DNA of 64,000 bases from Collinsella sp. GTDB taxonomy: Bacteria; Actinomycetota; Coriobacteriia; Coriobacteriales; Coriobacteriaceae. The stretch is from NCBI GenBank assembly GCA_019414055.1, contig DXMV01000014.1, positions 186,001 through 250,000 on the forward strand. The letters run 5' to 3'. Positions 33,846 to 42,271 of the stretch are shown piece by piece; position 1 is the first letter of the stretch, and every line of letters starts with the position of its first letter. A program made the position numbers and the translations under genes. The notes below the pieces were generated by a model. It searched no databases. It was not told the origin of the DNA and worked only from the letters and a program-made list of their open reading frames with translations.

Positions 33846-35245
33846 TTAACGGTCGTTTCGTTGCCGATATGAAGTCGCCCCGCACCCCCGATAACGAGGA
33901 GCCTGCTGCCGAGCGCGCCTGCGACTTCCGCCCCGTCGACAAGGGCTTCACCGAAGAGATGGCGCTGGCCGAGGCCGAGCGCTGCCTCAACTGCAAGAAG
34001 CCGTTCTGTGTTGAGGGCTGCCCCGTCAACATCAACATTCCCCGCTTTATCGAGCAGATCCGCGCGAAGGACTTCGGCGGCGCTCTCGATACCATTCGCG
34101 AGGACTCCATGCTTCCCGCCATCTGCGGCCGCGTCTGCCCGCAGGAGAACCAGTGCGAGGGCAAGTGCATCCGTGGCAAGAAGTCCGAGCCCGTGGCCAT
34201 CGGCCAGCTCGAGCGCTTCCTGGGTGACCGCCCCGAGCTCGCCTCCACGCCCAAGATGGCCCCCAAGAACGGCAAGAAGGTCGCTGTCGTCGGCTCCGGC
34301 CCGTCCGGCATCACCTGCGCCGGCGAGCTCGCCCGTAACGGCTTTGACGTCACCGTCTTCGAGGCCTTCTTCACCGGCGGCGGCGTGCTGGTCTACGGCA
34401 TTCCCGAGTTCCGCCTGCCCAAGGCAGTCGTCAAGCGCGAGATTGACGGCCTGGAGGACATGGGCGTCAAGTTTGAGTACAACTCCGTCGTGGGCAACAT
34501 GGCCACGGCCGAGGAGCTGTTCGAGCAGGGCTTCGACGCTATCTACGTGGCGACCGGCGCTGGCCTGCCCAAGTTCCTCAACGTCCCCGGCGAGAACCTG
34601 CCCAACGTCTTCTTCGCGAACGAGTACCTCACCCGCGTGAACCTGATGAAGGCCAACAAGTTCCCCGAGTACGACACCCCCACCAAGCACGGCAAGAACG
34701 TCGTTGTCTTTGGCGGCGGCAACGTGGCCATGGACGCCGTCCGTACCGCCAAGCGCCTGGGCGCCGAGCACGCCATCATCGCCTACCGTCGTACCGAGGA
34801 CGAGATGCCCTGCCGTCGCGCCGAGCTGCACCATGCTAAGGCCGAGGGCGTCGAGGTTCTGCCGCTCGTCTCCCCGCTCGAGTTTGTCGCTGGCGAGGAC
34901 GGCTCCGTGTGCGCCGTCAAGGTCCAGAAGATGGAGCTCGGCGAGCCCGACGAGTCCGGCCGCCGTCGCCCGGTGCCCATCGAGGGCGCCATCGAGGAGA
35001 TCCCCTGCGACGTCGCGATCTCGGCTATCGGCACCAACGCCAACCCCTTCGCTGCCAAGATCGGCGGCAAGATGGAGCTCAACAAGTGGGGCTACATCGT
35101 TGCCGACGAGGAGACCGGCCAGACCACCGATCCCCGCATCTGGGCCGGCGGCGACATCGTCACCGGTGCCGCTACGGTCATTCTGGCGATGGGCGCCGGC
35201 AAGAAGGCCGCCGCTTCCATCACCAAGAGCCTGCTGGGCGAGTAA
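33836..35245 (+). CDS. nfnB: NADH-dependent ferredoxin:NADP+ oxidoreductase, large subunit (NfnB / GltA-type)
   Basis: A 469-residue flavoprotein. The N-terminal cysteine sets CLNCKKPFCVEGCP (~46-60) and CGRVCPQENQCEGKC (~97-112) bind two [4Fe-4S] clusters. VVGSGPSGITCAGELARNG (~150) binds FAD. VVFGGGNVAMDAVRTAKRLG binds NADPH, followed by the usual AYRRTEDEMP. The C-terminal GGDIVTGAATVILAMGAG closes the FAD site. The sequence alone equals the glutamate synthase small chain (GltA). The overlap with nfnA and the absence of a large glutamate synthase subunit next door favour the NfnAB assignment. A terminator lies at 35274-35309. Confidence 0.88.
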   Translation: MPLVNGRFVADMKSPRTPDNEEPAAERACDFRPVDKGFTEEMALAEAERCLNCKKPFCVEGCPVNINIPRFIEQIRAKDFGGALDTIREDSMLPAICGRVCPQENQCEGKCIRGKKSEPVAIGQLERFLGDRPELASTPKMAPKNGKKVAVVGSGPSGITCAGELARNGFDVTVFEAFFTGGGVLVYGIPEFRLPKAVVKREIDGLEDMGVKFEYNSVVGNMATAEELFEQGFDAIYVATGAGLPKFLNVPGENLPNVFFANEYLTRVNLMKANKFPEYDTPTKHGKNVVVFGGGNVAMDAVRTAKRLGAEHAIIAYRRTEDEMPCRRAELHHAKAEGVEVLPLVSPLEFVAGEDGSVCAVKVQKMELGEPDESGRRRPVPIEGAIEEIPCDVAISAIGTNANPFAAKIGGKMELNKWGYIVADEETGQTTDPRIWAGGDIVTGAATVILAMGAGKKAAASITKSLLGE

Positions 35246-35273
35246 TCACCTACAGCGCTCGCCATCAAACGGC

Positions 35274-35313
35274 AAAGTCCCCGTCGAGCACACGCCCGGC
35301 GGGGACTTTTTTA
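35274..35313 (+). terminator. Rho-independent terminator after nfnAB
   Basis: AAAGTCCCCG pairs with CGGGGACTTT across a 16-nt loop, followed by T residues. Confidence 0.85.
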
Positions 35314-35322
35314 TGCCGGCCG

Positions 35323-35366
35323 CCCAAACCACCACGATGGGGCAGGCACCTTTGTGGTGGTTTGGG
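35323..35366. repeat. Hairpin with CCCAAACCACCAC arms, left boundary of array 2
   Basis: CCCAAACCACCAC (35323-35335) pairs perfectly with 35354-35366. The loop contains GGCAGGCACCTTT. The hairpin on the other side of the array (35657-35699) shares ACCACCAC and GGTGCCTGT, so the two are related copies. Confidence 0.8.
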
Positions 35367-35384
35367 ACTTGCCCGGTCGTTTTG

Positions 35385-35600
35385 TCTCAATCTGTAACAG
35401 CTGGAGTCCGTTGAGCCCTGCAGTTGTTACAGATTGAGATATTGTGCCGGCCGGCCACGCTGCATCTCAATCTGTAACAGTTAGAGACCAAATATGCCGC
35501 CTGGTGTTACAGATCAAGACGTTGGGCTGACGGCCGAACGGTTCATCTCAATCTGTAACAGTTAGAGCCATTTTCGCTGGCTTGGTGTTACAGATCGAGA
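35385..35600. repeat. Array 2: three palindromic units of the same 15-bp motif
   Basis: Units are at 35385-35439, 35465-35519 and 35546-35600. Each is 55 bp with 15-bp arms and a 25-nt centre, and gaps are 25 and 26 nt: the same architecture and motif (TCTCAATCTGTAACA) as array 1 at 17831-18288. Centres (GTTAGAGCC-ATTTT) are related to those of array 1 but diverged. The array lies between the convergent nfnB and kinase-like genes, framed by two related hairpins. Confidence 0.93.
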
Positions 35601-35656
35601 CTATGCAAAAGCCGAGGATAGGCACTGCCGCCAAGGCCTTCCCCTCGGCCTAAAAC

Positions 35657-35699
35657 AAAAACCACCACAAAGGTGCCTGTACCCTTTGTGGTGGTTTTT
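35657..35699. terminator. Bidirectional terminator, right boundary of array 2
   Basis: AAAAACCACCACAAAGG (35657-35673) pairs perfectly with 35683-35699 over a 9-nt loop. Flanking A and T runs let it stop the minus-strand kinase-like gene. Confidence 0.85.
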
Positions 35700-35705
35700 G
35701 GTCGG

Positions 35706-36329
35706 TTAGCCTTCGAGTTGAGCCACTTTGTAGCGGTAGGCAGCGGCTATGACGTCTTTGCAGCCTTCGCGGCCCAGCTTGGCGCGGTTGACGACGATAT
35801 CCTTGCCGCTCGTCATCTTCCACTTTCCGGCACTGTAGCGCTTATAGAACGCCTCGCGCGCCTTCTGCTGCTGCTTGACCAGCTTGGCGCCCTTCTTTTT
35901 ATTAAGGCCACGCTTCTTGCGCACAATCTCGACGCGGTCCTCAAAAGGAGCGGTCACCAACACGGCAATGTGGTTGGGGTTGTTACGCAGCAGGTAATCG
36001 GACAGGCGGCCTTCGATAATGCAGCTCTCGGTCTCGCCCAGGTCCAAAATCACCTGGCTCATCTTCTGGAACAACTTGTCCGAGTACGAACGCGCGTCGT
36101 AGCGGTCGGGCAGGAACGCCATGTTCTCCACGGCCAGACGCTCGTCGTAGGCGGCCATCTTGTCGAGCGACTCGCCCGCGCGCAGCGACGCACGTACCAG
36201 CAGCTCGTTATCGTACAGCGGAATCCCCAACTCGTCGGCAAGCATGCGGCCAATCTCGTGGCCCTCGGCGCCAAAGTCGCGCGCGATGGTAATGACCACA
36301 GGATTCTTCTTGTTCTCCAGATCGCTCAT
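35706..36329 (-). CDS. Cytidylate kinase-like family protein
   Basis: A 207-residue protein. VVITIARDFGAEGHEIGRML matches the P-loop region of the cytidylate kinase-like family, where GxGSGGxxIG is relaxed to DFGAEGHEIG. IPLYDNELLVRAS and CIIEGRLSDYLL follow, then a basic LID-like region (IVRKKRGLNKKKGAKLVKQQ). YSAGKWKMTSGKDIVVNRAKLG near the end is typical of this family. It is distinct from true Cmk, which is usually fused or adjacent to other genes. The substrate is not known. A monocistronic minus-strand gene next to an ABC transporter operon. Confidence 0.8.
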   Translation of the reverse strand: MSDLENKKNPVVITIARDFGAEGHEIGRMLADELGIPLYDNELLVRASLRAGESLDKMAAYDERLAVENMAFLPDRYDARSYSDKLFQKMSQVILDLGETESCIIEGRLSDYLLRNNPNHIAVLVTAPFEDRVEIVRKKRGLNKKKGAKLVKQQQKAREAFYKRYSAGKWKMTSGKDIVVNRAKLGREGCKDVIAAAYRYKVAQLEG

Positions 36330-36394
36330 CGCGATTCCTTTCTAACAAATGAGAAAAGGCAATTCCTGATTCCCATTTTGTCACTTACGACCGT

Positions 36395-36499
36395 CCTGGT
36401 TTCCCAAGTGCGGCAGATTGCCCCGAAAGAGGAGCGCCGCGTACTAAATGTACGCAAGCGACGATTGAGGGGCAAGGTGCCGTGCTTGGGGAAGCAGGA
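36395..36499. repeat. Long imperfect hairpin after the amino-acid transporter operon
   Basis: CCTGG-TTCCCAAGTGCGGCA and TTGCCCC on the left pair with GGGGCAA and TGCCG-GCTTGGGGAA-CAGG on the right, with a GCGTAC/GTACGC inner stem. It begins at the stop codon of the last permease gene and probably ends or stabilises that transcript. Confidence 0.7.
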
Positions 36500-37138
36500 C
36501 TATGCGGCCACGATGCGGCGTTGATATGCCCTCACCAGCAGCGAGATACCAAAGTTGAGCACAAAGTACATCGCAAACACCAGGCCGTAGAGCATAAGCA
36601 CCTGCGACAGATCGATCGCGTGGGCCATCACGACATTTGCCGTGTACATGAGCTCGGCCACGTTAATGCCCGAAAGATACGAGCTGTCCTTGATGACGGT
36701 CGTGCACTGGCTAAACAGCGCCGGGATGATCGTCTTAAACGTCTGCGGCAGAATGATGTAGCGCATGGTGGCAAAGAAGCCAAAACCCTGGCTCTGCGCC
36801 GCCTCAAACTGGCCGCGCGGAATCGAGTTGAGGCCGCCGCGCACAATCTCGGCCATAACGGCGCTGGTAAACAGCGTAAAGGCGATGGTCGAGATCACAA
36901 TGTCCAAGCCCTGCACCGTAAAGTAGATAAACAGGATCCACAGCAGGTTCGGCGTGCAGCGGAACAGCTCGATATAGGCGCTCACCAAAATACGGAACGG
37001 GCGGGGCGCATAGCTTTTAACGAGCGCCAGCACCGTGCCAAAGATGAGCGAGAAAAAGATCGACAGCGCCGAGATCTCGATGGTCTTAACAAAGCCGCCC
37101 CAAATGTAGAGCAGGTTGGTCGCGTTGAAGATTTCCAT
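36500..37138 (-). CDS. Polar amino-acid ABC transporter permease (second permease)
   Basis: A 212-residue inner-membrane protein with about five membrane segments. It has the HisM/GlnP-type EAA loop, AEIVRGGLNSIPRGQFEAAQSQGF, which docks on the ATPase. IELFRCTPNLLWILFIYF matches the conserved RxTPxLxQLF block. It starts 3 bp after the stop of the first permease gene. Together they form a heterodimeric channel. Substrate inferred only as a polar amino acid such as glutamine or glutamate. Confidence 0.9.
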   Translation of the reverse strand: MEIFNATNLLYIWGGFVKTIEISALSIFFSLIFGTVLALVKSYAPRPFRILVSAYIELFRCTPNLLWILFIYFTVQGLDIVISTIAFTLFTSAVMAEIVRGGLNSIPRGQFEAAQSQGFGFFATMRYIILPQTFKTIIPALFSQCTTVIKDSSYLSGINVAELMYTANVVMAHAIDLSQVLMLYGLVFAMYFVLNFGISLLVRAYQRRIVAA

Positions 37139-37141
37139 GCG

Positions 37142-37888
37142 CTAGGCCTCCTCTACGTTGTCGAGCCCCAGCTCGGCCAGGCTCACGCCGTGCGGACGCT
37201 CCTTGGAGCGACGCTCGAGCCACTGCACCAGCATGGCGAGCGGAAAGCAGATGATGAAGTACATTAGGCAGCAGACGATGTATCCCTGCAGGTAACCGTA
37301 CAGGCTCACAAAGTTGTCGGAACGGTACATAAGGTCGCCGCCGGCCACAAGCGCCAGCACCGACGTGTTCTTGACCAGGTTGAGCGCCTGGTTACACAGC
37401 GGCGGCAGAATGATCTTGAACGTCTGGGGCAGCACGATATACCAGTACGCCTGGGCACGGGTGAAGCCCTGGCTCTGGGCCGCCTCCATCTGACCGCGCG
37501 GAACCGCCTCGATACCAGTGCGGATGACCTCCGAAATGTAGGCCGCGTGATACAGGCCCACGCCCAAGAAGCCCAGCACGAACGGCGCGATGCGCACCGG
37601 CTGGTCGGCACCGGTTATGGCTTGCAAAAACTGCGGACCGGCCATGTACATAAAGAGCACCTGCACGGGCAACGGGGTGTTCTGGTAAAACTCCACGTAC
37701 ACGCGGCTTATGGCGCGCAGCACGCGCGAACGGGTGGTGGAGAACACGCCCAGCAGCGTGCCCAGCACCAGCGACAGCAGCAGACCGGCAACGACCACCT
37801 GCAGCGTCACGCCAAAGCCCTCCCAGAAGGGCCCCATGTTTTGAAATGTCGTCGACCAACGGTCGGCGTCAAATAATCCTTCGAGCAT
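37142..37888 (-). CDS. Polar amino-acid ABC transporter permease (first permease)
   Basis: A 248-residue inner-membrane protein. VEFYQNTPLPVQVLFMY and SEVIRTGIEAVPRGQMEAAQSQGF are the family blocks. Five or so membrane segments are seen, and the tail is cytoplasmic and charged (RRSKERPHGVSL). The ATG at 37888 is chosen for its AAGGAAGG ribosome site; the longer frame to 37921 overlaps the binding-protein gene. Second half of a permease pair. Confidence 0.9.
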   Translation of the reverse strand: MLEGLFDADRWSTTFQNMGPFWEGFGVTLQVVVAGLLLSLVLGTLLGVFSTTRSRVLRAISRVYVEFYQNTPLPVQVLFMYMAGPQFLQAITGADQPVRIAPFVLGFLGVGLYHAAYISEVIRTGIEAVPRGQMEAAQSQGFTRAQAYWYIVLPQTFKIILPPLCNQALNLVKNTSVLALVAGGDLMYRSDNFVSLYGYLQGYIVCCLMYFIICFPLAMLVQWLERRSKERPHGVSLAELGLDNVEEA

Positions 37889-37913
37889 TTGATTCCTTCC
37901 TTGGACGATGCGC

Positions 37914-38792
37914 CTATACAAGACCCCAGGTCTTGACCTCTTGGTCGAGCCAGCCGTCGGCCAGGCGATCGCAAATCACCTGATCGACCACGGCCGAAAG
38001 GTCGCAGCCCTTCTTGGTCGCCACGCCGTAGCCCTGCTCGCCAAACTTGACCTCGGGCTGCAGCAGCTCAACGGTCTCGTTCATGTAGCCGGCCAGCGTG
38101 GAGCGGTCCATGGCAAAGACGTCGATATTGCCGGCGTCGAGGGAACTCTTGATGATGGGATAGCCGCTAAAGGCCCTAAACTCGGGCTTACAGCTAAAGC
38201 CGTTGTCCTTGATCATCTGCTCGATCAGGCCCTGCGTGGTGGCACCCTGGCTCACGCCAATGACCTTGCCGTCCAAGTCCTCAATCGAGGTAAAGCCCGA
38301 ACGCTTCTTGACCATGAGTCCCACGTAGTCGGTGCGGTACGGCGTCGAGAAATCCCAGCTCTTCTTGCGCTCGTCGGTGATGGTGTAGGTCGCCGCGACC
38401 ACGTCGAGTTGGCCGTTATCGATCAGCGGGCCGCGCGTCTTGGGCGTTACGTCGGTAAACTCGACAAGCTCCTGGGCGCGGGCCTCCTTGTAGCTCACGC
38501 CAAAGACGGCAGCGGCGATCTGGTAGCACAAATCGACTTCCATGCCCTCAAAGCGGCCCTTGGCGGTGTCGTAATAGCCATAGCCGGGAACGTCCTTCTT
38601 GACGCCGGCATTCAGATGTCCACGCGACTTAATGGCCGCAAGCTTGGACCCCTTGTCGGAGCCCTCGCCGCTGGTGGAGTTGCCGCAACCGGTAAGCGCG
38701 GTCCCCGTCAGCGCAAGCATGCCGGCGCCCGCCAGCTGCAAAAAGTGACGGCGCGACACGGCCGCCCTCGTCATATCCGTCATGTCCATCAC
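37914..38792 (-). CDS. Amino-acid ABC transporter substrate-binding lipoprotein
   Basis: A 292-residue extracytoplasmic binding protein. The signal region contains a twin arginine (SRRHFLQLAG) and ends with the lipobox LTGC, so it may be exported by Tat and lipid-anchored. The mature part has the SBP_bac_3 plan: GYGYYDTAKGRFEGMEVDLC, then FTDVTPKTRGPLIDNGQLDV and WDFSTPYRTDYVGLMV. The common R-xxxD ligand motif is blurred, so the bound amino acid is not clear. The start lies 5 bp after the glnQ-type gene. GTG at 38792 or ATG at 38789 could start it. Confidence 0.9.
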   Translation of the reverse strand: MMDMTDMTRAAVSRRHFLQLAGAGMLALTGTALTGCGNSTSGEGSDKGSKLAAIKSRGHLNAGVKKDVPGYGYYDTAKGRFEGMEVDLCYQIAAAVFGVSYKEARAQELVEFTDVTPKTRGPLIDNGQLDVVAATYTITDERKKSWDFSTPYRTDYVGLMVKKRSGFTSIEDLDGKVIGVSQGATTQGLIEQMIKDNGFSCKPEFRAFSGYPIIKSSLDAGNIDVFAMDRSTLAGYMNETVELLQPEVKFGEQGYGVATKKGCDLSAVVDQVICDRLADGWLDQEVKTWGLV

Positions 38793-38797
38793 CGCGC

Positions 38798-39529
38798 CTA
38801 GTGCAGAATCTTGGACAGGAACTCGCGGCAGCGCGGGTTCTCGGGGTTATCGAAGAAGTGCTCGGGCGTGCCCTCCTCCAGAATGCGGCCGTCCTCCATA
38901 AAGATGACGCGGTCGGCCACCTGGCGCGCAAAGCCCATCTCGTGCGTCACGCAGATCATGGTGATGTCCTCCTGCGCGAGCTCAATCATAACGTCCAGAA
39001 CCTCCTGGACCATCTCGGGGTCGAGCGCCGAAGTCGGCTCGTCAAACAGGATGATGGGCTGCTTGGTGCACAGGGCACGGGCGATGGCGATGCGCTGCTG
39101 CTGACCACCCGAGAGATTCTGCGGATACTCGCCGGCCTTATGCGCCATGCCGACGCGCTTGAGTGCGGCGATGGCGATCTCGGTCGCCTCCTCCTTGCTC
39201 TTCTTTTGCAGCTTGATGGGCGCGAGCGTCAGGTTGCCGAGCACCGTCATGTTGGGATACAGGTTGAACTGCTGAAACACCATGGAACTATACTTGCGAG
39301 CCATCTCCAGGTGATTCTTTTTGGTAAGCGGCGTACCGTCGATGATGACCTCGCCCGACGTGGGCTCCTCCAGATAGTCGACGCAACGGATGAGCGTCGA
39401 CTTGCCCGAGCCGGAAGGCCCGATCATTACGAGCTTCTCGCCGCGCTTGACGGTGAGATTGATATCTTTGAGCACATGCAGGTCGCCAAAGTACTTGTTG
39501 AGATGCTTGATCTCGATCATGTCTGCCAT
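38798..39529 (-). CDS. glnQ: Polar amino-acid ABC transporter ATP-binding protein
   Basis: A 243-residue ATPase. Walker A GPSGSGKSTLIRC (~38-50), Q-loop MVFQQFNLYPNMTVL, signature LSGGQQQRIAIARAL and Walker B ILFDEPTSALDPE, followed by the switch His in VTHEMGFA. It is the first gene of the transporter operon (ATPase, binding protein, permease, permease). The start follows GGAAGGGACATCC. A TACAAT box is seen about 40 bp upstream of the start. Confidence 0.93.
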   Translation of the reverse strand: MADMIEIKHLNKYFGDLHVLKDINLTVKRGEKLVMIGPSGSGKSTLIRCVDYLEEPTSGEVIIDGTPLTKKNHLEMARKYSSMVFQQFNLYPNMTVLGNLTLAPIKLQKKSKEEATEIAIAALKRVGMAHKAGEYPQNLSGGQQQRIAIARALCTKQPIILFDEPTSALDPEMVQEVLDVMIELAQEDITMICVTHEMGFARQVADRVIFMEDGRILEEGTPEHFFDNPENPRCREFLSKILH

Positions 39530-39649
39530 GGATGTCCCTTCCCTGCGTTTACACGAGTTGAACTATTGTACGGAAAGAACCACGTTTCCGCAGCCCACAC
39601 TACATCCCCGTAAAGAACCCGCAATCTTCCACCCACTCATTGGGCACTC

Positions 39650-39726
39650 GGGCACTCATTGGGGACAGACTTAAATGAGTACCCGGGAAGTGGGCACTCA
39701 TTTAAGTCTGTCCCCAATGAGTGCCC
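39650..39726. repeat. Perfect 31-bp inverted repeat
   Basis: Arms 39650-39680 and 39696-39726 are exact reverse complements (containing CATTGGGGACAGACTTAAAT), with a 15-nt loop. It lies between the amino-acid transporter promoter region and the yqeY terminator. Confidence 0.95.
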
Positions 39727-39740
39727 TTCAGCTGCCATCA

Positions 39741-39777
39741 AAAAGGGGCGCGACCGCAATGGTCACGCCCCCTCAAA
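39741..39777 (-). terminator. Rho-independent terminator after yqeY
   Basis: On the minus strand GGGGCGTGACC pairs with GGTCGCGCCCC (one G:T) and ends in TTTTT. Confidence 0.8.
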
Positions 39778-39800
39778 ATCAACTATATGCCGCTCGGTCC

Positions 39801-40244
39801 CTACGCGAGTTTGGCTCCAACGATCTTTGCTGCTGCCGGCTTATCGAAGTTGCCGCCGGTGGCCTTGCCGAGTGCACCCATAACCTGGCCCATCTGCTTC
39901 TTGGACGTGGCGCCCAGCTCGGCGATAACCTGCTCGATCAGAGCCTCGAGTTCCTCGCCCGAAACCTGTGCGGGCAGCAGGCTCTCCAGAATCTTGACCT
40001 GCTCGGTCAGGTTGTCGGTACGCTCCTGGTCGGTGCCGGCCTTGATGGACATCTCCAAGGTCTCGCTCGTCTGCTTAATCAGACGCTTGATCATGCTGTT
40101 GACGTCTTCCTCGGTCACATCGCGGCGCTCGTTGACCTCGATATTCTTCACCTCGGCCTTAACCTGGCGAATGATGGACAGGCGAACCTTGTCCTTAGCC
40201 TTCATGGCTGCGATCATTTCCTTCTGCAGCTCTTCGTTGGTCAT
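39801..40244 (-). CDS. yqeY: GatB/YqeY domain protein
   Basis: A 147-residue, helical, charged cytoplasmic protein. The full-length match is to the YqeY family (EEMIAAMKAKDK-type opening, LSIIRQVKAEVKNIEV, then LESLLPAQVSGEELEALI and ATSKKQMGQVMGALGK). The family shares the tRNA-binding tail fold of GatB but its role is not settled. The ATG at 40244 is preferred over the upstream TTG because GAGAGGA lies 7 nt before it. It follows the foldase gene by about 50 bp on the same strand. Confidence 0.92.
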   Translation of the reverse strand: MTNEELQKEMIAAMKAKDKVRLSIIRQVKAEVKNIEVNERRDVTEEDVNSMIKRLIKQTSETLEMSIKAGTDQERTDNLTEQVKILESLLPAQVSGEELEALIEQVIAELGATSKKQMGQVMGALGKATGGNFDKPAAAKIVGAKLA

Positions 40245-40298
40245 CTGCAAATCCTCTCTAATAGCGTGGGCGGCACTCGCGCGAGCACCGCCCCATGA

Positions 40299-41519
40299 TT
40301 ACTCAGTCGTCGACGAATCGTCGGTCGAACTCTTGGTGATGCCCTTCAGACTCACGTTATAGGGTACGTCCTTGGGCATGGGGTTGACGGTAATGTCGGC
40401 GTCCTTCTTGTACTGCTCCAGCCACTCACTGTACGCGGTACTGGCCGCCTGCGTCTTCACCACGTTGGAGACGTACTTCTTGATGGCCTTGGGCACCTGG
40501 TTGATGTCATCAACCTGATTATCGACATGGAAGTAGTCGGTGCACTTGATGATGTGGTAGCCATAGGTCGACTCGATGACTTCGCTCACGTCGCCCTTGT
40601 TGAGCCCCTCGAGCGCCGTCTGGTAGCTGTCGACAAAGGTGGTGAGCTTATCCCAGCCCACATCGCCCTTCTTCTCCTTGGAACCGGTGTCCTCGGAGTA
40701 CTGCTCAACGGCGTCCTCAAAGCTCAGCTCACCGGAGTTGATCTTGTCCAGGCACTCCTGCGCCTTGGCCTTGGCGGCAGCCTTGTCCTCGTCGGAAGCG
40801 TCGGAATCAACCTTGATCAGGATGTTCGACGAGCGACGGGCGTCGTTGTAGCTGGACAGGTTTTCGTTGATGTAATCGACAATCTCGCTGTCCTTGGGTT
40901 TGCTCGTGGGCGCGACGGCATCCTTGAGTTTCTGCTGCGCCAGACTCTCCTTGAGCGAATCCTTGTAGGTATCCTCGGTATAGCCGTAGGTCTTGAGGGT
41001 CTTCTTAAAGGCCTTGGCACCGCCCGCGCTCTTGCACGCGTCCTTCCAAGCCTTCTCGACCTCCTCGTCCGACACCGTCACGCCGTTCTCCTTCTGTGCC
41101 TGTTGAAGCAGAATCTGCTGCGTGTAGGAGTCGATGAGTTGCTTGCGATACTTCTTGGGCGTGAGGTCGTTGTCGACCAGATACTGCGCCCAGTCCTTGT
41201 CCTTGGTGTAGCCGTAGGACGTGCGCATGCTCATGATCTGCTTGGTCACGGTGTCCTCGGTGAGGTTGGTGCCGTTGATAGTAGCAGCAACACCGCCGGT
41301 CAGCTTGTAGCCCGAGGTGTCCTCGGCCTGCGACATAAGGCCGGAGCACGCCATCGCCGAGACGGAAAGCAGCATCGCCAGCACGCCGATGACCACCAGA
41401 ACGATCTTGACGGTCTTGGACACGCGGGTCTTGCGCTGCTTCTTGCGAGAGTTGGAGGCGGCGCGAGCCTGCTGCTCGGGCGTCGGCTCGAGTGCGGGGT
41501 TCTTTTTCTTATTTGCCAT
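40299..41519 (-). CDS. Membrane-anchored PpiC/SurA-type peptidyl-prolyl isomerase (foldase)
   Basis: A 406-residue protein. A basic cytoplasmic N-terminus (KKQRKTRVSKTVK) is followed by one membrane segment at about 36-58 (IVLVVIGVLAMLLSVSAMAC). The outer part has a SurA N-like helical region (about 75-200) and a parvulin domain (about 205-315: SSNILIKVDSDA, SFEDAVEQYSEDTGSKEKKGDVGW, GDVSEVIESTYGYHIIKC). It should help fold secreted proteins, possibly including the giant surface protein. The cysteine after the membrane segment could be a lipoprotein site, but the lipobox is poor. The ATG at 41519 follows GAAAGGCCAACT. Confidence 0.88.
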   Translation of the reverse strand: MANKKKNPALEPTPEQQARAASNSRKKQRKTRVSKTVKIVLVVIGVLAMLLSVSAMACSGLMSQAEDTSGYKLTGGVAATINGTNLTEDTVTKQIMSMRTSYGYTKDKDWAQYLVDNDLTPKKYRKQLIDSYTQQILLQQAQKENGVTVSDEEVEKAWKDACKSAGGAKAFKKTLKTYGYTEDTYKDSLKESLAQQKLKDAVAPTSKPKDSEIVDYINENLSSYNDARRSSNILIKVDSDASDEDKAAAKAKAQECLDKINSGELSFEDAVEQYSEDTGSKEKKGDVGWDKLTTFVDSYQTALEGLNKGDVSEVIESTYGYHIIKCTDYFHVDNQVDDINQVPKAIKKYVSNVVKTQAASTAYSEWLEQYKKDADITVNPMPKDVPYNVSLKGITKSSTDDSSTTE

Positions 41520-41645
41520 AGTTGGCCTTTCGCATAACGAATCGAACAAACGCCATTGTGTCACAACGCAGCCCCCGCGGCACGCTTGGTGCATTGGGGA
41601 CAGGTTAATCTGCACCATTTTGGTGCAAAGGGGACAGCTCTGGCA

Positions 41646-41732
41646 GCCGGCAGTTAGGGACGTTCCTTTTCTGCCGGCAGTTAGGGACAGTCCCCAAGTG
41701 CCGGCACATAAGGAACGTCCCTAGGTGCCGGC
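41646..41732. repeat. GCCGGCA...AGGGACGTTCC inverted repeat cluster
   Basis: Arms 41646-41668 and 41710-41732 match as reverse complements at 21 of 23 bases. A third half-copy (GCCGGCAGTTAGGGAC) lies in the loop. It fills the gap between the PTS IIA and foldase genes. Confidence 0.8.
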
Positions 41733-41743
41733 TTAGCCCCACC

Positions 41744-42208
41744 TTAGAAGTGGCGGCGGATGGCGTCGACCATGCCCTGCGGCGTGGTCTGGCCGAGCAC
41801 GTCGGCTGCGGCACCGGCGTCCATAAAGATGTTCATGAGCGCCTGCAGAGCCTCGACCTGGCCGCCCGGCTCGGCGATGCCCAGATTGATGACGATCTGC
41901 GCCGGCACCGGAGCGCCCATGCCAGCCATAGCGTTAAATGTCACGGGCGCGGAGGGCTTCACCACCGCGATATAGGGCTTGGCCACAAACCCCGGATCGG
42001 TATGCGGAATGGCAATGTTTGCCGCCGGCATGGCAAGACCCGTGGGATAGGCATCCTCGCGCGTGCGAACGGCGTCGAGCCAACCGTCGGCAATGTAGCC
42101 GCGCGGAGCAAGCTCACTCTCGAGTTGCGCAAACACCTCACCCGGCGTCGCACACTCCCAATCAAAAAACACCAGCTCAGGCGTAAACAGCGCTTCGTTA
42201 TCCGCCAT
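41744..42208 (-). CDS. PTS EIIA domain protein (fructose/galactitol type)
   Basis: A 154-residue single-domain EIIA. LDAVRTREDAYPTGLAMPAANIAIPHTD contains the phosphorylated active-site His in IPHTD, and GGQVEALQALMNIF is the usual later block. It transfers phosphate from HPr to an EIIB partner. No EIIB or EIIC lies nearby, so the sugar is unknown, and it may be a component or a regulator acting with distant genes. A stand-alone gene between purN and the foldase. Confidence 0.88.
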   Translation of the reverse strand: MADNEALFTPELVFFDWECATPGEVFAQLESELAPRGYIADGWLDAVRTREDAYPTGLAMPAANIAIPHTDPGFVAKPYIAVVKPSAPVTFNAMAGMGAPVPAQIVINLGIAEPGGQVEALQALMNIFMDAGAAADVLGQTTPQGMVDAIRRHF

Positions 42209-42271
42209 GCGCTCACCTCTCTCACCTAGTCATTCAGGAACGTCCCCGATGACTACCCAAAACAAAAGGTG

